NCBI GenBank assembly: GCA_963930655.1
Contig: OZ005600.1
Span: 5,831,501 to 5,895,500 of the forward strand
Length of the DNA: 64,000 bases
Origin: Myrica gale
Taxonomy: Eukaryota; Streptophyta; Magnoliopsida; Fagales; Myricaceae
Direction: 5' to 3'
Shown: piece by piece, positions 59,826-64,000 of the stretch
Layout of the letters: every line of letters begins with the position of its first letter
Position numbering within the stretch: position 1 is the first letter of the stretch
The notes under the pieces: model-generated
What the model saw: the letters and a program-made list of their open reading frames with translations, nothing else
What the model was told of the DNA's origin: nothing
Databases searched by the model: none
Translations under genes and position numbers: made by a program

Positions 59826-60433
59826 CCTACAATTAATATTAATCATTTGTTTATCGCCACCATGCGATATGCTTATAAACAAAGTACATGCGAAAATAAC
59901 TTTATCAATTCCTACAGTATAAATAAACTTAGCATCACAAATAAAAAAGATAAACAGAGTCATAAAATAACTATTTCCTGAACAGAGCATGTGAGGATTT
60001 ACAAGTGGTTTCATAAAAATTAGAAGCAGAACGGGAAAGTCCAAAAGAAACGAAATGGCTGACCTCGTCAAAGGTAAAACATCCTCGGACGCCCCTCGAG
60101 GGCTGATGTTAGCCGTATCAACGCCTCTGTAAGCAAACTATCTCAACCCATATACGCATTCTTTTGTTGGCATTCTCATCTAAAAATGCATCGATGGCGA
60201 TTTGAGTAATGGGGTATTGGCATCCTACGACTGCAGGACATAATCTACTAGTGGGATGCATTAGTTTATAGACGATGCTCCAAATGATATCATGGTAGTC
60301 AGAAAAACCACCAAGTTTACAACTTTGGCGTCGTATCTGACCAATATCACATGGATATACGAAATCAAGTTATTGCCGTCCTAACAACATCCAACGAGGC
60401 TGCAACAAATTACAACAATACCCTGCCTTTTTA

Positions 60434-60600
60434 CATTCCTTTTTTTTTTTATATAACTCAGGAGCTCCCAGGGCATGTGTCAGGACTCCACTCAACACAC
60501 TCTAGATAAGTCAGGGGCGATAATGACGATGTTGAAGCTCAAACTTGGAACATTTGAGAACTCAAGCCGTTGTCTTACCACCGGATCAAACCCCTGGATC
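60434..60600 (-). mobile_element. SINE candidate, nearly full length
   Basis: On the minus strand a tRNA-like head contains an A-box-like TGGTAAGACAACGG. About 35 bp further, GTTCCAAGTTTGAGC resembles a degenerate B box. The body ends GAGTTATATAAAAAAAAAA. Head, spacing and A-tail fit a plant SINE. The flanks (CTTTTTACATTCC and TTTTTTCATTC) suggest but do not prove a target duplication. Confidence 0.5.
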
Positions 60601-60972
60601 TTTTTTTTTTCATTCATCTTGAGCCAATAACAAAATCTGGAAAAACTGAATTAAGATAATCTCTAATATCTGTCCATATCTATATAAAATTTTAGACGAA
60701 TTACGATAAAATTTATCTACTCTCTTTCCAAATTTTATGGGCAATTAGAGGGAAATTATAAACATTGTGTAGTATTGATAGATTCTTTTCATTAACTTGA
60801 TAGGAGATTCTGATGGATTCTTTCAATTAACTTGATAGGAGGTTTTGCTATATATCCGGTTGATACCATTACCAAAAATAAAAAAAGAGAAAGCGATAAA
60901 AAGAAGTCCCATTTGTGCCGGTAATCATAATCGAAAATAATTAATATGTTAATAAAAGTCAAACCATGGTTT

Positions 60973-61019
60973 AATCGAAGATTCTTCGGGCCTAGAAAAA
61001 AAAAAATCGAAGATTCCTC
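60973..61019 (+). mobile_element. Tiny A-tailed insertion with 15-bp target duplication
   Basis: AATCGAAGATTCTTC (60973-60987) is repeated with one mismatch as AATCGAAGATTCCTC (61005-61019). Between them lie 17 bp, GGGCCTAGAAAAAAAAA. Same layout as the inserts at 9.7, 15.1, 38.8 and 45.6 kb. Confidence 0.55.
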
Positions 61020-61737
61020 AGTCTCGGCGAGCGAGACGTAGAAAATGCGTTAAACAAGGAGAGAAACCAAATTTAACCATTTTAATAAAAAATAAAGATC
61101 AAAACTCCCTCACATGAGAGCAATGCTTTATTGTGACGAGCACGTCATGAAAAACAATAGTTATTATAATAACAAAACATCGGTCGCCATATCTTATCCA
61201 GCCCATATTTGCTACGCGCAATTTTCAGCTCTAGTGAGCTATTGTGGAGCTATTTCTCCCAGTCTATTTTTCATCATTTTGTTCTTGTCTTTTTCCCATC
61301 CTCCTTGAAATCCTTTTCTCATCCATTGAGCGAAAGGAACGTCGAAAGCTCCCTGCGCAAACCATGTTTAAGAGTGTGTGCATATATATATAACCCTATT
61401 CTATTGGATCAAACAAAACAAGATCACGACCACTCTATTGTATTTCAAGACACTTCAACAGCATGAACAGAAGCTTGAGTCCAACTCAAAAAGGCACGCG
61501 CACAATAATTGCCATCATAAGCATGAATCCGATTCATACTTCCATTAGTTCCATCCAAATGTGGCCTAGGCTCCACCATTTGATACAAACAATCTTATCA
61601 AGCACAACACTGGTACAAACATCGTTGTGCACCTTGACCACAACAGTATTCTATGTAGAAAGAATTAGTTAGAAACAAATAACAATCTTTCTCTGTTGAT
61701 GGAATGAGGAACACAAACCCAATCAAAAGTTGGTCCA

Positions 61738-62940
61738 TCACACATCCCTTACCTTGAGCCTGACATCCGAGTGTGAATTAGGTTGTTTCTTTGGGCTTAA
61801 AGGAGCAGGGCTGAACTTGTGCACCAAGAGCTTGAAACATGGAAGAAGTATGACATAGAGTGTTGCCAGGATAAAGGGTGCCGCAACAAGCCATCCCAAC
61901 AACTGTAAAGATTGATAGTTAAAGAGCTTTTACATCTTGAGTGTGCCATTAAAACATCAAAGGACGCTGAAGAAAGGACATGCATAAAAGAAGTAGATAT
62001 CTTAGGACTGAAATGCTCAAGATTTAACAATCACAGCTATCGGTCCATATAGCACCATTGTCCCATAAACTTTGTCTCGCGATTCTCACTTGTAACCATG
62101 AATAGCTCTATGCACAGGCAACTAGTTTGACAGGGAATATAAGCTTAAAAGAAGCAATGATATTAGTCTGTGAACCTCTGTCGCTGTAAATTCCTTTCTT
62201 TGTAAAAGATTTGATGAATTGTCCAGTTCACCACCGAATTGGGAAGACCGAAAAGTCATCATATCTGGTTCATGGATTTAATACGATTTTACTTCAAATC
62301 CCACTTCATTTAAAACACCATTGCTGATCTACGTAGACCCGCAGGATAACTATCACAGGCGTAGCAAAAACCAGTGCAGCAACAGAGTCAAACTAATAAA
62401 CATTCAGATTGACTCATTTGAAGTTAACAGAGCCCCCCCTACCACTACGAAGAAATAAAGGTTTAAATCCTCAAGTTGAATTCCCAACTCGCGACACAAA
62501 TTGATCACTGGCCGCACTAGTACCTCGAGCCTCATGAAAGACCATCGAGAATTATATTTAGGCATTTGCAGGTGAAAATTCAGAGTTTCCATGTCACACT
62601 TTTGGTTAAAACATTAGTAACATAACACATACGAGCTAAAGACCAAGTTACATAACATAACTGTTTCCCTACCCTAGCAGACAGACTTAGTAACAAAAGA
62701 TCCTCTGAAATTAATATGCTCCAGATCATCCTAGCCTCCGCAGCTAGCAATTGAAGATAACTGCTTCATTATCAGGTACCAAAGAGAAGTACCAGTGCGA
62801 ACCAAGGCCGTAAATTAAAAGTAGTGGAAACTATAGACATGTGAGCTAAAGACCAAGCAATTGAAGCTCAGAAGTGTCAATATCAGAGATGACTGAGGGC
62901 ATGAATGAGTACATTCAAAAAAGCACAGATGCGGGTGTGC

Positions 62941-62979
<39 letters not shown>

Positions 62980-64000
62980 AAAGAACATGACGCCAGTTTA
63001 AGCAACTTACTGCATGGGCGATACTTAAGAGGACTTCACGAGAAGCTTGGCCAGTCAAAACCTTCTTCAAAGCATCAGATGTCAATGGAAATTGAGGTCT
63101 GCCACAGAGAGTTTCACCAAAGCGCAAGAAGGGTACCAGCAAGCTGGAAAGTAAAATATACCAATGAGCAGAAAGATGGAAAAAACTGACCTGCATTACC
63201 AATGATGAGAACACATGTGAACTGAAGCTGTACCTCAACTCTATCGGAGTAGCAATAAGGTTTGCCAGCATTACAGTTGGGGCATGGCAACGAGACCTAA
63301 GCAATGCAATACCCACCCCGCATAGAAAAACAGTGACGCCTGTTAATCAGACATTAGTTCATTTAAGTAAAGCCCGCAGTGTAATCAATAGGTTCATGGT
63401 TTTCTACGCACAAGCACAGTGTACATATAAGATTGATTCCCTAGTACTGACTAGGGCTGTCCAAAAAACCGGTAGGACCGGCCAACCCGGACCGAAACCG
63501 GTGTACTCCGGTCCGGTTCCGGGTTACCTATATGGAAAACCGGAACTAGATTGAAGTATACCACTCCAAACCAATCCGGACCGGTAAATAAAAAAAACCT
63601 AAAAAATGCCTAAAAAAGTAAAAATGCTAAGAGGCTCAAACCACAAAAGGCCCAAAATGACATGACCCAAACCGTCCAACCTGGACCGGTGAAACAGGTG
63701 ACCGGACCGGTTCTATTAGAATGTCCGGTCCGGTATGTTCACTTTACAAACATACCGGTTTGGCCGGCCGGACCGGCCATTCGACAGCCCTAGTACTGAC
63801 CAATAAGCACAACTACTAAATTTCACAACAAAATCTACTTTAAGAGAAAAAGAGCCAAGAAAAGAAATAAAGAACTCCTGAAGGACAATATACCGCAAAT
63901 AGGAAATACTCCCAACGTAGTTCCAAGCGCTGCAGAGAATGCCAGTTGCTTCGGCTCAGCTCCCCTGAGAGATAGAAGAAAAATTCACTAAAACTGCAAT
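61738..64000 (-). CDS. DUF2062-like multi-span membrane protein, N-terminus beyond the window
   Basis: Four exons are visible, 5' to 3': 63964-63894, 63339-63234, 63143-63011, 61902-61738, with consistent phases. They encode GAEPKQLAFSAALGTTLGVF, then PICGVTVFLCGVGIALLRSR, NLIATPIEL, SLLVPFLRFGETLCGRPQFP, a polar part, and LLGWLVAAPFILATLYVILL followed by a basic tail. The pattern of a Gly-rich helix with G-V-F-P-I-G, then a helix with N-L-I-A-T-P, resembles the DUF2062 membrane family; the function is unknown. The last exon either reads through to a stop at 61738 or is spliced at AAG|GTAAGGG (61753) to a further exon that I could not identify. The 5' exon or exons lie past 64000. The intron at 63340-63893 holds a hAT MITE. 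Confidence 0.7.
62943..62975. repeat. (GA)n microsatellite in an intron of the DUF2062-like gene
   Basis: About sixteen GA units between the last two exons, shortly after the donor of exon 63143-63011. Confidence 0.9.
63452..63792. mobile_element. hAT-type MITE with perfect 8-bp TSD
   Basis: A 341-bp element with terminal inverted repeats TAGGGCTGTC and GACAGCCCTA. It is flanked by the exact 8-mer GTACTGAC at 63444-63451 and 63793-63800. An 8-bp duplication with these ends is diagnostic of hAT elements. The subterminal parts are dense in CCGG, GGACCGG and ACCGGT in both orientations, as in other hAT MITEs. It is non-coding and sits in an intron of the DUF2062-like gene. Confidence 0.92.

Larger units (their letters stand above)
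59245..61737. other. Intergenic spacer upstream of the RING gene
   Basis: RING gene leader and promoter near 59245-59700, including a GA/CT run at 59612-59632. A TTA microsatellite, a SINE candidate and a tiny A-tailed insertion are listed separately. Frames in 61114-61672 look like 3' UTR of the next gene on the minus strand, not coding. Confidence 0.45.

Noticed and set aside
59464-59922. 152-codon plus-strand frame
   Set aside because: Spans a CT microsatellite and a TTA microsatellite; it is the RING gene upstream region.
1-64000. CRISPR arrays, operons, prophage or integrated virus
   Set aside because: No spaced direct-repeat array, no bacterial gene organisation and no viral coding sequence; the context is plainly a plant nuclear genome.

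Overview
The window is nuclear DNA of a flowering plant, most likely a eudicot. Every confident gene is a plant family with GT-AG introns, AT-rich intergenic DNA, AT and CT microsatellites and small non-autonomous transposons. No bacterial, organellar or viral gene is visible. The species cannot be named from the sequence.

Layout. The left end (1-4.6 kb) is intergenic with a miniature LTR (TRIM-like) element. A five-exon GDSL esterase/lipase follows (4.6-6.4 kb, +), then a RAD52-like mitochondrial DNA-binding protein (ODB1 type, 7.1-8.7 kb, +). About 7 kb of transposon-rich spacer leads to an RRM protein of the ARP1-like type (16.0-19.9 kb, +). Just behind its stop lies a stretch of serial short inverted repeats. 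The 20-exon VPS52 gene fills 22.3-36.2 kb (-), head-to-head with the Whirly gene WHY2 (37.8-41.7 kb, +). Then come the tRNA adenosine deaminase subunit gene TAD3 (43.8-49.4 kb, +), an intron-less phytolongin ORF (51.4-52.2 kb, -), a membrane RING-H2 E3 ligase gene (56.7-59.2 kb, -), and the 3' part of a DUF2062-like membrane protein gene that runs off the right edge (61.7-64 kb, -).

How the genes relate. ODB1 and WHY2 both bind single-stranded DNA in mitochondria and act in organelle genome maintenance. From memory, the Arabidopsis counterparts of GDSL, WHY2, VPS52 and ODB1 lie close together (At1g71250 to At1g71310), and the phytolongin and RING pair resembles At4g10150-At4g10170. The window is therefore probably conserved gene neighbourhoods enlarged by transposons. 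The other genes have unrelated roles: endosome-to-Golgi tethering, tRNA wobble editing, trafficking and ubiquitination.

Most notable points: (1) a hairpin-dense stretch at 20.08-20.94 kb in which several units share a GGAA loop and stem changes look compensatory; (2) five tiny A-tailed insertions flanked by 15-18 bp direct repeats; (3) a one-base frame break in exon 3 of an otherwise intact TAD3; (4) two foldback or MITE elements with exact 9-bp and 8-bp target duplications; (5) a GC-AG intron in VPS52. Exon boundaries were placed by eye from splice consensus, reading frame and family similarity.
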